64,000 bases of DNA. Origin: Stutzerimonas xanthomarina (GTDB taxonomy: Bacteria > Pseudomonadota > Gammaproteobacteria > Pseudomonadales > Pseudomonadaceae). The notes beneath the pieces are model-generated. The model did not search any database, had not been told where the DNA came from, and saw only the letters and a program-made list of their open reading frames with translations. Within the stretch, counting starts at the first letter, position 1. Each line of letters starts with the position of its first letter. Location of the stretch: the NCBI RefSeq assembly GCF_003935375.1, contig NZ_RHQM01000001.1, positions 186,001 through 250,000 on the forward strand, given 5' to 3'. Of the stretch, positions 9,555 to 18,541 are shown in pieces. Both the position numbers and the translations under genes were made by a program.

Positions 9555-10429
9555 TGATATTCCTTTATGACTCGTCTCAGACCATCTTCAATCTCGGTGG
9601 CCGCTGACCAACCCAGTGAACGCAAGGGCGCGCTGTCTAGCTCGACAGTCATCATTTCGCCTTGCCGATAAGGCAGGGCTCCAAAAGCCAGTCGCGTCGC
9701 CACAGGTCCGATGTCACGTTCAAAGGTTTCCCTGAGGCACTCTAGGAAACTCCTGATCGTAACCAGCCGCCCGGTACCCACATCGAACTCTGTAAACCGA
9801 GGAAGCACCACCACTTGCTCCATCAACGTCACAAAGGCCGAAGCCACGTCATCGATATAGACAAAATCACGGTACTGTTCGCCACGAGTGAGCCTGATCT
9901 CTTCCGTATTTGATTTCAGCTGGGACAGTATCCAAGGCACGAACTTCGTCTCGTCATCCCCCGGACCGTACATATGCTCAACCCTTAGGTTCACGACCTG
10001 AATATGCTCCGACTGATTCCGCAGCCAGTCGACGAACTGCTTCTTCGACAGGGTGTAAGCGTTCAGCGCTCTTGGCAGCAAGGTATCGGCATTGAAAAAG
10101 ACAGGGACCTCAAACCTGATGGCTGCTTCCATAATAGCGAGCCCGAACATCAGATTGCTATCGACGACTCTGGATAGCGAGTCTCCGTTGCGCCCGTAAT
10201 GGCATGCAGTGTGTATCACCACATCTATCTTTTGCTGGAAGAACGCCAGCTCCACAGGCTGGGTATCTACGTCGTAGCTGATGATTTCAGCTAACTGCAG
10301 CTGGATTCGTCGGGTATTCGAAGTCGACCGCTTGAGGATGACTACTTTGCATCCTCGCGCAACCAGCGCCTTTAGCAAATGGCTACCTAGAAACCCGGTG
10401 GCTCCTGTTAGCAGTACGGTCTTCTGCAT
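9551..10429 (-). CDS. prt: CDP-paratose synthase (NAD-dependent epimerase/dehydratase family)
   Basis: Reduces CDP-4-keto-3,6-dideoxyglucose to CDP-paratose. The 292-residue SDR protein has LLTGATGFLGSHLLKALV, IHTACHYGRNGDSL (compare the ACYGRH segment of RfbS), the NAYTLSKKQFVDW Tyr-x3-Lys pair, RVEHMYGPGDDETKFV and QYRDFVYIDDVASAF. Sequence alone would also allow CDP-abequose synthase (Abe/RfbJ), a close relative. The adjacent tyv, whose substrate is CDP-paratose, decides for Prt. The ATG at 10429 shares one base with the ddhC stop (TGATG); a TTG just before it is less likely. Confidence 0.85.
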   Translation of the reverse strand: MQKTVLLTGATGFLGSHLLKALVARGCKVVILKRSTSNTRRIQLQLAEIISYDVDTQPVELAFFQQKIDVVIHTACHYGRNGDSLSRVVDSNLMFGLAIMEAAIRFEVPVFFNADTLLPRALNAYTLSKKQFVDWLRNQSEHIQVVNLRVEHMYGPGDDETKFVPWILSQLKSNTEEIRLTRGEQYRDFVYIDDVASAFVTLMEQVVVLPRFTEFDVGTGRLVTIRSFLECLRETFERDIGPVATRLAFGALPYRQGEMMTVELDSAPLRSLGWSAATEIEDGLRRVIKEYQ

Positions 10430-11742
10430 CAAAAGCTCAGCCCGAAGAACTCTTCCAGCTTCTCACCGATGAATGCAAAGTGCTCCGCGTTTAGCCCCGG
10501 ATAGATACCCAGCCAGAAAGTCTGGTTCATGGCCCGGTCCGTATTGGTCAACTCGCCCACCACCCGATATTCGATACATTCGAAATAGGGCTGGCGGGTC
10601 AGGTTGCCGGCGAACAACAGGCGCGTACCGATTTTGTTCTGATCGAGGAACTTGAGAAGGTCCACGCGCTGAACGCCCGAGCTTTCTTTAAGCGTCACCG
10701 GGAACCCAAACCACGACGGGGTGCTGTTTGGCGTAGCTTCCGCGATTTCTAGAAACTCAGCCAGGCTTGCCAGACGCTCTTTCAACAATGCGAAATTGCG
10801 TTTGCGAGTAGCAATGAATTCAGGCGCACGTTCCAGCTGAGCCAGTCCACATGCAGCCTGCATATCGGTTATCTTCAAATTGTAGCCTAGGTGGGCGTAG
10901 ACATATTTATGATCGTAGCCAGCCGGCAGCGTACCGAACTGCTGCCCAAAACGCTTACCGCAGGTGTCGTCGCAACCTGGTGCGCAGTAACAATCGCGCC
11001 CCCAATCGCGGAACGATTCAGCGATGGTTTTGAGTTCGGCGTTGTTAGTGAACACTGCCCCACCCTCACCCATGGTGATGTGGTGCGCAGGGTAAAAGCT
11101 CAGGGTGGCGATATCTCCCCAGGTGCCGACCATTTTTCCTTCGTAGGTCGCCCCGAGTGCGTCGCAGCAGTCTTCAACCAGCCATAGGCCATACTTGTCG
11201 CAGAGCGCTTTCACCTTGGACAAATTGAACGGGTTACCCAATGTGTGGGCCAGCATGATTGCCTTGGTCTTTGGGGTGATGGCCGATTCAATCAGGTCGG
11301 CGTCGATGTTGTGCGTCTTCATGTCAACATCAACAAATACAGGAATGGCGCCGAACTGCACGATCGGATTTACCGTGGTCGGGAAGCCTGCAGCAACGCC
11401 GATGACCTCGTCACCCTTCTTGATGGCACGGTCGCCAAGCTTCGGAGACGTCAATGTACTAAACGCGACGAGGTTGGCCGATGAGCCAGAGTTAACCGTG
11501 ATCAGATACTTGATACCGATGAATTCAGCAAGCCTACGCTCGAACTCAGCATTGAACCGCCCTGTTGTAAGCCAACCATCAAGGGATGCTTCGACCATTA
11601 GCTGCAATTCACGAGCGCCAATCACTTTGCCGGACGGCGGAATTACCGACTGGCTCGGCTCGAAAGGCTTGGGTGCAAGTGCGAGGTTGGCGTACTGCTC
11701 GACGAGCTGGCTGATTTCTTGGCGCAGATTTTCCGGAGTCAT
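10429..11742 (-). CDS. ddhC: CDP-4-keto-6-deoxyglucose 3-dehydrase (E1, PMP- and 2Fe-2S-dependent)
   Basis: Removes the C3 hydroxyl of CDP-4-keto-6-deoxyglucose together with DdhD. The 437-residue aminotransferase-fold protein has [16 protein letters not shown], where histidine 220 stands in place of the usual PLP lysine, the hallmark of the E1/DdhC dehydrases. A cysteine cluster at residues 251, 253, 257 and 261 ([12 protein letters not shown]) fits the 2Fe-2S cluster. [12 protein letters not shown] and [16 protein letters not shown] are further family marks. Length and start match Yersinia/Salmonella DdhC (RfbH). It is separated from ddhB by 41 bases. Confidence 0.96.
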   Translation of the reverse strand: MTPENLRQEISQLVEQYANLALAPKPFEPSQSVIPPSGKVIGARELQLMVEASLDGWLTTGRFNAEFERRLAEFIGIKYLITVNSGSSANLVAFSTLTSPKLGDRAIKKGDEVIGVAAGFPTTVNPIVQFGAIPVFVDVDMKTHNIDADLIESAITPKTKAIMLAHTLGNPFNLSKVKALCDKYGLWLVEDCCDALGATYEGKMVGTWGDIATLSFYPAHHITMGEGGAVFTNNAELKTIAESFRDWGRDCYCAPGCDDTCGKRFGQQFGTLPAGYDHKYVYAHLGYNLKITDMQAACGLAQLERAPEFIATRKRNFALLKERLASLAEFLEIAEATPNSTPSWFGFPVTLKESSGVQRVDLLKFLDQNKIGTRLLFAGNLTRQPYFECIEYRVVGELTNTDRAMNQTFWLGIYPGLNAEHFAFIGEKLEEFFGLSF

Positions 11743-11783
11743 GAACTTGCCTTATTTCGTTTATGCGGTTGGAATGGCCGCAC

Positions 11784-12851
11784 TTAGTGATTTTGATACT
11801 GAAAAATTTGGTCCAGAGTTTTTTCCTGGATGTTGGCTCCAGCAAGCCAAGCCTGGTGCCAGTCAACTATGGTGTCGAGCGTTTGGCCAAGTGACCACTT
11901 CGGTCGCCACTTTAACTTGGCGCGGGCTTTGGAAATGTCCAGCTTGAGAAGCTGAGCTTCGTGTGGTTGCGGTGAAACGTCGAGCTGCCAGCTGGCGCCT
12001 TTGCCCCAGCGTTCAACCATGTGATCGAGAATCCACTCGACGGGCAGGACATCCTCATCACACGGGCCGAAATTCCAGGCCTGAGCGAACGCATCGCCTT
12101 GATCGTATAGCTTTTCTGCCAGCATCAGATAGCCGCTAAGGGGTTCAAGGACATGTTGCCATGGACGTGTGGCCAGGGGATTGCGAATGACAACGGGCTG
12201 TTTATTCTCGAACGCGCGCAGAATATCGGGAATCAAGCGATCTTCCGCCCAATCGCCACCACCGATTACGTTTCCGGCTCGTGCAGAAGCTAGGGCCGGG
12301 GTATCTGAAGAACTGAAAAATGAGTTTCGGTAAGCAGCCGTCACCAGTTCGGAACAGCCTTTGCTGTTGCTGTAGGGATCATGTCCCCCCATGGGTTCGT
12401 TTTCACGGTAACCCCATTCCCATTCACGGTTCTCATAGCATTTGTCAGTGGTGACATTGACGATCGCGCGCAGATTTGTGCACTGGCGGGCAGCTTCCAG
12501 CACATGTACGGTGCCCATGACGTTCGTGGCGTAAGTCTCAACTGGCTCACGATAGGAGAGGCGCACAAGCGGTTGAGCAGCCATGTGAATCAAAACGTCA
12601 GGATTAAATGCCTTGATGCTGCCTGTAATGGATGCAAGGTTACGAATGTCGCCAATCTCCGACTCCATGTTATCGGCGACCTTCGCTTCAACGAACAGTG
12701 AGGGCGTAGTGGGAGGCTCAAGCGCGAAGCCTTTGACCTGCGCTCCCATGCTTTGAAGCCAAAGCGCCATCCAGCTGCCCTTGAACCCGCTGTGCCCAGT
12801 GACAAAAACTCTTTTGCCCTGCCAGAAAGCGGGCGAAACACTAGCATTCAT
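11784..12851 (-). CDS. ddhB: CDP-glucose 4,6-dehydratase
   Basis: Converts CDP-D-glucose to CDP-4-keto-6-deoxyglucose. The 355-residue SDR protein has WQGKRVFVTGHSGFKGSWM, the RfbG-specific variant of the NAD motif, HMAAQPLVRLSYREPVETY, NVTTDKCYENREW and the DPYSNSKGCSELVT Tyr-x3-Lys motif, with RAGNVIGGGDWAEDRLIPD following. The ATG at 12851 (MNASVSPAFWQ) lies four bases after the ddhA stop. An upstream in-frame start would overlap ddhA by more than 100 bases and is rejected. The product feeds DdhC/DdhD. Confidence 0.95.
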   Translation of the reverse strand: MNASVSPAFWQGKRVFVTGHSGFKGSWMALWLQSMGAQVKGFALEPPTTPSLFVEAKVADNMESEIGDIRNLASITGSIKAFNPDVLIHMAAQPLVRLSYREPVETYATNVMGTVHVLEAARQCTNLRAIVNVTTDKCYENREWEWGYRENEPMGGHDPYSNSKGCSELVTAAYRNSFFSSSDTPALASARAGNVIGGGDWAEDRLIPDILRAFENKQPVVIRNPLATRPWQHVLEPLSGYLMLAEKLYDQGDAFAQAWNFGPCDEDVLPVEWILDHMVERWGKGASWQLDVSPQPHEAQLLKLDISKARAKLKWRPKWSLGQTLDTIVDWHQAWLAGANIQEKTLDQIFQYQNH

Positions 12852-12855
12852 TGCT

Positions 12856-13629
12856 TCAACTCCAGGTCTTCCAAGGGGCTTCGCCGGAGTCCCAGAGTTC
12901 TTCCAAATGATTTTTGTCGCGTAAAGTATCCATGGGTTGCCAGAACCCCTGGTGCTCATACGCCATCAGCTGACCGTCATTGGCCAGATTCATCAGCGGC
13001 TCCTGCTCCCAGATAGTGCTGTCGTCCGTCAGGTAGTCGAGTACCTGTGGTGTCAGCACGAAGAAGCCACCATTGATCATGGCGCCGTCGCCCTTAGGCT
13101 TCTCTTTGAAGTTCATTACCTGGCCGTTACGTATATCCAGCGCGCCGAAGCGGCCAGGCGGGTAGGTCGCAGTCAATGTGGCTGCCTTGCCATGAGCCCT
13201 GTGGAAGCGAACCGTCTCAGCAATATCTATATCGCCTACGCCGTCGCCATATGTGAAGCAAAAGGCCTGCTCATGTTTCACATAATCGCTAACGCGACGC
13301 AGCCTCCCTCCGGTCATAGAGTTGTCCCCTGTATCTACTAGGGTTACCGTCCAAGGCTCTGCCCTCTTATTGTGCACCTCCATGCTGTTATCACGCATAT
13401 TGAAAGTGACATCTGACATGTGAAGGAAGTAATTGGCGAAATACTCCTTGATCACATAACCCTTGTAACCACAGCAAATTACGAAATCGTTAATCCCATG
13501 GGAGGAATACATCTTCATGATGTGCCAGAGAATCGGCTTTCCGCCGATTTCGACCATGGGCTTAGGGCGCGTACTGGTTTCTTCGCTCAACCGAGTTCCC
13601 AAGCCGCCCGCGAGAATCACTGCTTTCAT
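12856..13629 (-). CDS. ddhA: Glucose-1-phosphate cytidylyltransferase
   Basis: Activates glucose-1-phosphate with CTP to CDP-glucose, the entry step to CDP-3,6-dideoxyhexoses. The 257-residue product carries [16 protein letters not shown], then [18 protein letters not shown], the signature of the RfbF subfamily, and [13 protein letters not shown] with the catalytic aspartates. The ATG at 13629 has GGAG six bases upstream. It precedes ddhB with a four-base gap and follows ddhD by 16 bases. Length agrees with the family. Confidence 0.96.
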   Translation of the reverse strand: MKAVILAGGLGTRLSEETSTRPKPMVEIGGKPILWHIMKMYSSHGINDFVICCGYKGYVIKEYFANYFLHMSDVTFNMRDNSMEVHNKRAEPWTVTLVDTGDNSMTGGRLRRVSDYVKHEQAFCFTYGDGVGDIDIAETVRFHRAHGKAATLTATYPPGRFGALDIRNGQVMNFKEKPKGDGAMINGGFFVLTPQVLDYLTDDSTIWEQEPLMNLANDGQLMAYEHQGFWQPMDTLRDKNHLEELWDSGEAPWKTWS

Positions 13630-13645
13630 TATTACTCCAAAGCTC

Positions 13646-14632
13646 TCAATTTGAACTTACGAATGCATCAAAATGGAAACTCTTCTGATCTAGTCCGTTA
13701 GCAAGCAGCTTGGCCTTTGCGCTTTCGATCATGCTTTCGGAACCACAGGCGTATACCACAGCCTCTGTCAGATCAAGGCAATCGTTTACAAGAGCATCCT
13801 GGACGTAGCCTTTGGCGCCGACGAACCCCATATCACGAGAAATTACCGGTACATAGCGGAGTTCAAGCTCAGGATAATCCGGCACCCAGTAATGATCGGA
13901 CTCATCTCGCCCTCCCCAATAGAGATGTATACGCCGATAGTTATTTTTTCGGGGAATAGCCACAAGCTGCTCCAAGATTGCCTTGATAGGCGCTATTCCA
14001 GTTCCGGTAGCCAATAGCACAAGCTGAGACGCCTGCGACTCACGGAGGCAGAACGTGCCCAACGGACCTTCTAAGCGGAGCAAATCATTTACCTTAGCCT
14101 CATTAAACCAATATCGGCTCATTTCCCCATCAACAACTTCACGTATCTGAAGCGATAACAATCCATCCGATCTAGGCGCATTGCCAATGGAATAACTTCG
14201 GCGGACCCCGTTCTTCCCGATCACATCGATATATTGCCCAGGCAAATATTTAAAATTGCTGGACGGCGGCGTTCGGAGCACTATCTCGACTACATTGCTC
14301 GATAGGCGCTGGATACTAGCGATTCGACACGGTAGCGTTCTGGTTTCAATGTTTCCCAGTTCCCCAAGATCTGCAATATCTAGCTCCACATCGCTTACCG
14401 CAGTGCGGCAGCAGGTAAGAATAAAGCCGCCCGAGTGATCATCGGCGTTCAGCGATTCTTCCGTTTTTTTCGCTATGGTAGTGCCGCTCAAGACACGAGC
14501 CTTGCAAACACCACACCGACCAGTACGGCAGCTGTGCTCCAGGGCAATACCCTGCACACGAGCAGCCTCAAGTAAGGTCTCATCGGGTCTGCACTCGAAG
14601 GTGGTGGTATTAGCTAATTTTACAATCGGCAT
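13646..14632 (-). CDS. ddhD: CDP-6-deoxy-delta3,4-glucoseen reductase (E3), FAD and 2Fe-2S
   Basis: Transfers electrons from NAD(P)H to the DdhC reaction. The 328-residue product has an N-terminal plant-type ferredoxin domain with C35, C40, C43 and C74 ([13 protein letters not shown]), then an FNR-type FAD domain (GQYIDVIG and [10 protein letters not shown]) and an NAD domain ([26 protein letters not shown]). The ATG at 14632 gives MPIVKLANT, matching AscD/DdhD starts; an in-frame start at 14698 would add a 22-residue tail read from the degraded sequence upstream. It is the first gene of the nucleotide-sugar block after the wzz genes. Confidence 0.93.
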   Translation of the reverse strand: MPIVKLANTTTFECRPDETLLEAARVQGIALEHSCRTGRCGVCKARVLSGTTIAKKTEESLNADDHSGGFILTCCRTAVSDVELDIADLGELGNIETRTLPCRIASIQRLSSNVVEIVLRTPPSSNFKYLPGQYIDVIGKNGVRRSYSIGNAPRSDGLLSLQIREVVDGEMSRYWFNEAKVNDLLRLEGPLGTFCLRESQASQLVLLATGTGIAPIKAILEQLVAIPRKNNYRRIHLYWGGRDESDHYWVPDYPELELRYVPVISRDMGFVGAKGYVQDALVNDCLDLTEAVVYACGSESMIESAKAKLLANGLDQKSFHFDAFVSSN

Positions 14633-14918
14633 ATCGATGTAGATTTCTAGCGAGAAGTGAGATGGAAGGAGCTCTGCCCGTTGCCGGGTACGTATCACGT
14701 AACGACCAAAGGAAGTCCGCTACCAGCAAGGGTAAGGCAAGTAAGCTCGTCATGATGTGCGAGCAGTCGATCGCTGTGGTTGGCTTGCCTTGAAACAGCC
14801 CGCAATCGGCCAGCAGGCTGTTATCGGCGTCCATATGCAATTGATCGCAGCAGCCGGTAACGCCGTGGTGTTCGATATCTGGATAGCGCACGGTTATTCC
14901 TTTAACGATGTCAACCAA
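14633..14918 (-). pseudogene. Degraded N-terminal fragment of an MBL-fold metallohydrolase/exonuclease gene
   Basis: A frame opening at 14918 reads YPDIEHHGVTGCCDQLHMDA followed by DNSLLADCGLFQG. This matches the opening of the MBL-fold RNA-processing exonuclease family, whose members begin with an HHGAVxGVTGSCHQL-like segment and LLVDCGLFQG. The HxHxDH motif and the remaining 400 or so residues expected are absent. Just after, the sequence can be read with a one-base slip as LPxLLAAxF, a remnant of the segment that normally follows HIDHVGRLP. The fragment then runs into the ddhD start. It is best explained as a deletion scar at the left end of the inserted nucleotide-sugar block. Confidence 0.6.
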
Positions 14919-15021
14919 CGTCTCACGACATGCTAGTCACGAGCCACCTTAAAAAATTGGCGGGAATACTACCGTCTTTCGGGGCCGTTGAGGTCTCAAC
15001 GGCACGCCGACGGATGGATGG
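14919..15021. other. Spacer between wzz and the O-antigen sugar genes, with ops-like element
   Basis: No gene. On the minus strand bases 14976-14966 read GACGGTAGTAT, one mismatch from the ops element GGCGGTAGYNT recognised by RfaH in enterobacteria. It lies about 330 bases before ddhD, in the position expected for a leader element of a long polysaccharide operon. Whether the host has an RfaH-like factor is not visible here. Confidence 0.3.
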
Positions 15022-16299
15022 TCAGATCGTGGCGACCGGACGGCGATGGTAGCGCACCAGCGCGACGAACACTCCAAGCATACCGCCCATCACCAGCGCG
15101 AGGGCCACGATCAGAGCCTTCTTTGGCTTGATCGGCTGACGAGGCTCAACCGCTCGCTGATCGATAGATACCAGCTTGAGCGAACCAGCATCGAACTGTA
15201 GGGAGCGCAGCCTGGCGGCCTCCTCGCGCCAACCGGCCAGGTCTTTCAGGAACAGGTCTTCGTTCTCTCGACTTTGTAAGACCTCGATCTGGCGGTTGTG
15301 TTCAAGCAGCTTCAGCTCCCTGGCAATCTGTGCAATGCGCGGCTCAGTGAAGTCGTCGGAGCGACGAGCCAGGAGGGCCTTGCGTTCGGCTTCCAACGCT
15401 TCGCTACCCATGAAATACAAAGGTATCTGCTGGTTGTTGACCTCGGTACGGATCACGCTGCCTTGGCTCGTGATCTCAGGCGCTCCAAGGGACGAAGGTG
15501 TGGTGGGCTTGCTTATACCCAGCGAAGTCGCGATTCGAATCGCTTCGTTGAGCTGATTGATGCGGTTATCGCGACGCGTCCGGAGCTGCTGGCGCAGAGC
15601 AGCCAACTCATCATTCAACTCTGCACGCTTGAGCGCATCAGCCTCGGTCAGTTTGGCGATCTTGATTTCCTTGCTGGCCTCATAGCTGGCACGAGCAGCA
15701 GCAATCTTCTTGTCAAGCTGACTAAGTCGGTTGCCGATCAGAGTATCCAGATCAGCCGCTATTTCCTTTTGGACGTTAGTCAGGGAGAAATTCACAAAGC
15801 CGTTGACGATCTCAACCCCATCCAGCGCTTCAGGATAGGTGAGCTGGATGCCAATATACGGGGTCGTCCCCTCAGGCTTCTTTGGATCTGGTTGCAGCAA
15901 CTTGAAGGCCTCATCGTTGAAGGCTTCAAAAGTCTGCTCAAGCGTTCCAGCCTGCACTAGATCAGCGAACAGCTGCGGGTGTTCACGGAAGAAGGCCAAC
16001 CGATTCTCGTACGACTCAAGCGTTGCGCCAACCTGCGCCAATGCTTGTTTCGGCGACAGCTTGTAGATACCAAGATGATTCAACTCGTCGAGATCTTTGA
16101 TAGCGGCCGGTCGTAGCACGCTTTGAACGGTGTAATAACGAGGCGCCAGCATGGCGTAGAGCAACCCGACGAGCGTGCACACCACAGCTACGCCGCCAAT
16201 CAGGAACTTTTGCTTCCACAAAGAGCGAAAGAGCTGGATCAGGTCAATTTCATCAGGCGTTGCCGAAGCAAGGACTTGCGGAGGAGTTACTGCGTTCAC
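15022..16299 (-). CDS. wzz: O-antigen chain-length determinant Wzz (paralogue 1)
   Basis: Polysaccharide co-polymerase that sets O-antigen modal length together with Wzy. The 425-residue product has the Wzz layout: a cytoplasmic N-terminus, a membrane helix around residues 33-53 (FLIGGVAVVCTLVGLLYAML), a long charged periplasmic coiled-coil region, and a C-terminal helix preceded by the proline-rich QPIKPKKALIVALAL segment. The start is a GTG at 16299. It lies downstream of a second wzz with 259 bases between. The two proteins share many segments (PLYFMGSEALEAER versus PLYFMGTEALSAER), so they arose by duplication or paired transfer. The 425-residue length suggests a long-chain Wzz type. Confidence 0.9.
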   Translation of the reverse strand: MNAVTPPQVLASATPDEIDLIQLFRSLWKQKFLIGGVAVVCTLVGLLYAMLAPRYYTVQSVLRPAAIKDLDELNHLGIYKLSPKQALAQVGATLESYENRLAFFREHPQLFADLVQAGTLEQTFEAFNDEAFKLLQPDPKKPEGTTPYIGIQLTYPEALDGVEIVNGFVNFSLTNVQKEIAADLDTLIGNRLSQLDKKIAAARASYEASKEIKIAKLTEADALKRAELNDELAALRQQLRTRRDNRINQLNEAIRIATSLGISKPTTPSSLGAPEITSQGSVIRTEVNNQQIPLYFMGSEALEAERKALLARRSDDFTEPRIAQIARELKLLEHNRQIEVLQSRENEDLFLKDLAGWREEAARLRSLQFDAGSLKLVSIDQRAVEPRQPIKPKKALIVALALVMGGMLGVFVALVRYHRRPVATI

Positions 16300-16558
16300 T
16301 TGAGGTCCGTCTCGCTGAATGCGGCGACGCAGAGCGCGCGCCAGGGGCTATACCGCAAGCAAACGGAAAAGTTCCGTCATGCTGCGGGCCGCCATTTTGC
16401 CAGCCAGTTCACAAAAAACAAGTGACGCGCATCAATTTAATTTGGCGATTGTGAGCGCCTATAACGTCCTGCTAGATGCCGGCCGATCTTCAGTTACGCT
16501 GCCAGGCAAAGCGTTCAACGCCGTGCCTGGCTCCCGCAGAGGAAAGTAACGCGGCAAC
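16300..16558. other. Intergenic space between the two wzz genes
   Basis: About 260 bases with no coding sequence I can support. It may hold a separate promoter for the downstream wzz copy. No terminator hairpin with a T-run was seen. Confidence 0.35.
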
Positions 16559-17839
16559 TTATGACGCCGATGGGGTTTGCAGCTCGCGGCCGCGATTTGC
16601 AAGGCTGCGTACCAAAGCGGCGAATACGCCAAGCATGCCGCCAAGCACAAAGCCCAACGCCAGAATCAGCGCCTTCCTGGGTTTGATTGGCTTGGACGAA
16701 TCCAGCGCTGGTTGATCCAGACGAACAAGCCGCAACCGATCAGTATCGAGTTTAATTCCCTTCAAGCGGGCGGCCTCTTCGCGCAACTCAGCGAGATTGG
16801 TCAGGTATAGGTCTTCACCCTCTCGCTCTCTGAGAATTTCCACCTCGCGATTATTTTCTAGCATTGCGAGCTCGGACTGAATCTCGGCGATTCGAGGCTC
16901 CATGAAGTCATCCGACTTGCGACTCGCGAGGGCATCACGCTCCGCGGATAGTGCTTCTGTTCCCATGAAATACAGCGGGGTTTCCCGGCTGTTTACCTCC
17001 GTCCGAATAACTTGCGCGCCGCCTCTGGCTGAGTCGGACATGGCGGACGGGCTTGTTGGCTTACGAATGCTCAACGACTCGGCTATGGATATCGCCTCAG
17101 TCAATTCCTGAATTCGGTTGTTCCGTCGAGTCTTGAGTTCCTCGCGCAAAGCAGCGATTTCGTCCTGAAGCTGGGCCCGCCTCAGCGCGCTTTCTTCGAG
17201 CAGGGACGCAATCTTCGCCTCCTTGGACGCTTCGTAGTTTGCACGCTGCGCCTCAATGTTCATCTCAAGGCTGGCCAGACGATTGTTGACCAGGCTTTCC
17301 ACATCCTCAGCGATTTCGCGGCGCTCCAGCTCCAACACATAAGCGACAAAGCCATTGACTACCGAAGCACCGGCGACCCCCTCAGGGTAAGTCAGCCTCA
17401 GACCCACGAAGGCGCTGCGGTTCTCCGTACGCTTCGGATCAGGGAACAGCATCTCAAACGCCTCTTCATTGAACTCAGCGAACGCCTGCTCCAATTGCTC
17501 GCCCCGCTCGGTGAGATTCGGAAACAGCTCCGGATTGTTCATGAAGAACTCCAGACGGTTGTCATAAGACGACAGGCCGCCTGCTACACGATTGATGGCC
17601 TCTTCTGGAGTGAGCTTGTAGATGCCCGTTTCATTGAGCTGGTCCAGATTGCTCTGCGGCACTGGACGAAGATAAGTTCGAACTTGAAAGTATGGCGTCG
17701 CCAGGAAGGCATACAGGGCCGCCAGCACTGTGGTGAGAAGCGTGACGCCGATGATTAGAATCTTCTGGCGCCAAAGCGCGCGGAACAGCTCGACCAGGTC
17801 GATCTCATCGTTGGGCGAAGTAGGTTGCTGCACGGTCAT
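16559..17839 (-). CDS. wzz: O-antigen chain-length determinant Wzz (paralogue 2)
   Basis: First gene of the O-antigen locus after ihfB, a 426-residue polysaccharide co-polymerase. The N-terminal helix (ILIIGVTLLTTVLAALYAFL) is preceded by EIDLVELFRALWRQ, and the C-terminal helix by SKPIKPRKALILALGF, both standard Wzz features. Between them lies a long hydrophilic, largely helical periplasmic part rich in Glu, Arg and Leu. It starts at the ATG at 17839. It resembles the next gene along its whole length but is clearly diverged, so the two probably set different chain lengths or form mixed oligomers. The ihfB-wzz order is the usual border of Pseudomonas O-antigen loci. Confidence 0.91.
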   Translation of the reverse strand: MTVQQPTSPNDEIDLVELFRALWRQKILIIGVTLLTTVLAALYAFLATPYFQVRTYLRPVPQSNLDQLNETGIYKLTPEEAINRVAGGLSSYDNRLEFFMNNPELFPNLTERGEQLEQAFAEFNEEAFEMLFPDPKRTENRSAFVGLRLTYPEGVAGASVVNGFVAYVLELERREIAEDVESLVNNRLASLEMNIEAQRANYEASKEAKIASLLEESALRRAQLQDEIAALREELKTRRNNRIQELTEAISIAESLSIRKPTSPSAMSDSARGGAQVIRTEVNSRETPLYFMGTEALSAERDALASRKSDDFMEPRIAEIQSELAMLENNREVEILREREGEDLYLTNLAELREEAARLKGIKLDTDRLRLVRLDQPALDSSKPIKPRKALILALGFVLGGMLGVFAALVRSLANRGRELQTPSAS

Positions 17840-17990
17840 CCGAAATCCTTGTTATGTGTGCTCATCACTGCGGAGCAAGCGAACCGGATTTTGTACGTAC
17901 AAACCGCAAAAAGTTCAGCCGAATGATGGCTTTTAACAACTATTTAGGCTGATGCCTCGCTGCTACAGGGAGAGCTAGCCTAGCCGCTTA
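17840..17990. other. Intergenic space between ihfB and wzz
   Basis: About 150 bases without a gene, presumably holding the O-antigen locus promoter. No JUMPstart or ops match was found here on either strand. Confidence 0.35.
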
Positions 17991-18275
17991 TCAGTCCTCC
18001 TCATTCACCCGATCCCGCAATTCCTTCCCTGGCTTGAAATGCGGGACGAATTTTCCGTCAAGGCTGACGGATTGGCCGGTTTTGGGATTGCGGCCTACGC
18101 GGGGGGCGCGGTAGTGCAGGGAAAAGCTACCAAAGCCGCGGATCTCGATCCGGTCGCCAGTGGCCAGAGCCTGAGCCATTTGCTCAAGCATGGTCTTGAT
18201 GGCCAGCTCGACATCCTTCGACGAAAGCAGCCCCTGCTGGGTGACGATTCGCTCGATCAACTCCGACTTGGTCAT
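17991..18275 (-). CDS. ihfB: Integration host factor beta subunit
   Basis: DNA-bending nucleoid protein that pairs with IhfA. The 94-residue product begins [20 protein letters not shown] and contains [20 protein letters not shown], the DNA-binding arm of the HU/IHF family, and [12 protein letters not shown] with the intercalating proline. Length and sequence are typical of Pseudomonas HimD. In the genus it normally lies downstream of rpsA. Here the next upstream gene is a DEAD-box helicase with its own terminator, so ihfB must have a separate promoter in the 266-base gap. Confidence 0.97.
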   Translation of the reverse strand: MTKSELIERIVTQQGLLSSKDVELAIKTMLEQMAQALATGDRIEIRGFGSFSLHYRAPRVGRNPKTGQSVSLDGKFVPHFKPGKELRDRVNEED

Positions 18276-18493
18276 GGTTTTCCCTTCGTTTTCAAGCGGC
18301 TAGATCATTCGGGTTGCGGTCGTTTGTAGCATGTTGTTCAGAGTTTGAACAGCCCGAGCGGGATTGACGAGCAAGGAGTGCTTCGTTTGTCGGAGCACGA
18401 CACGGAATGCAAAGGGACGGATGAGTAACCAGCCCCCCCCCCCCGGCGTGATCGATGGAAAGCGAGAGCCGAGGTGATCTTTCTTTGGGCAAT
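18276..18493. other. ihfB upstream region with a 12-base poly-C tract
   Basis: No gene. Bases 18433-18444 are twelve consecutive C (poly-G on the ihfB coding strand), about 160 bases upstream of the ihfB start. No trace of rpsA, the usual upstream neighbour, was found in any frame. Confidence 0.5.
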
Positions 18494-18524
18494 AAAAAAG
18501 GCGGGCTAATAAGCCCGCCTTTCG
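18494..18524 (-). terminator. Rho-independent terminator of the DEAD-box helicase gene
   Basis: Perfect 8-bp stem GGCGGGCT/AGCCCGCC with a 4-base loop, followed on the minus strand by a run of six T. It lies about 20 bases after the helicase stop. Confidence 0.85.
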
Positions 18525-18541
18525 TTTAAACCAACTACCGA

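Noticed and set aside
14970..17990. JUMPstart element upstream of wzz
   Set aside because: No 39-bp JUMPstart match was found; only the short ops-like sequence near 14970 is reported.
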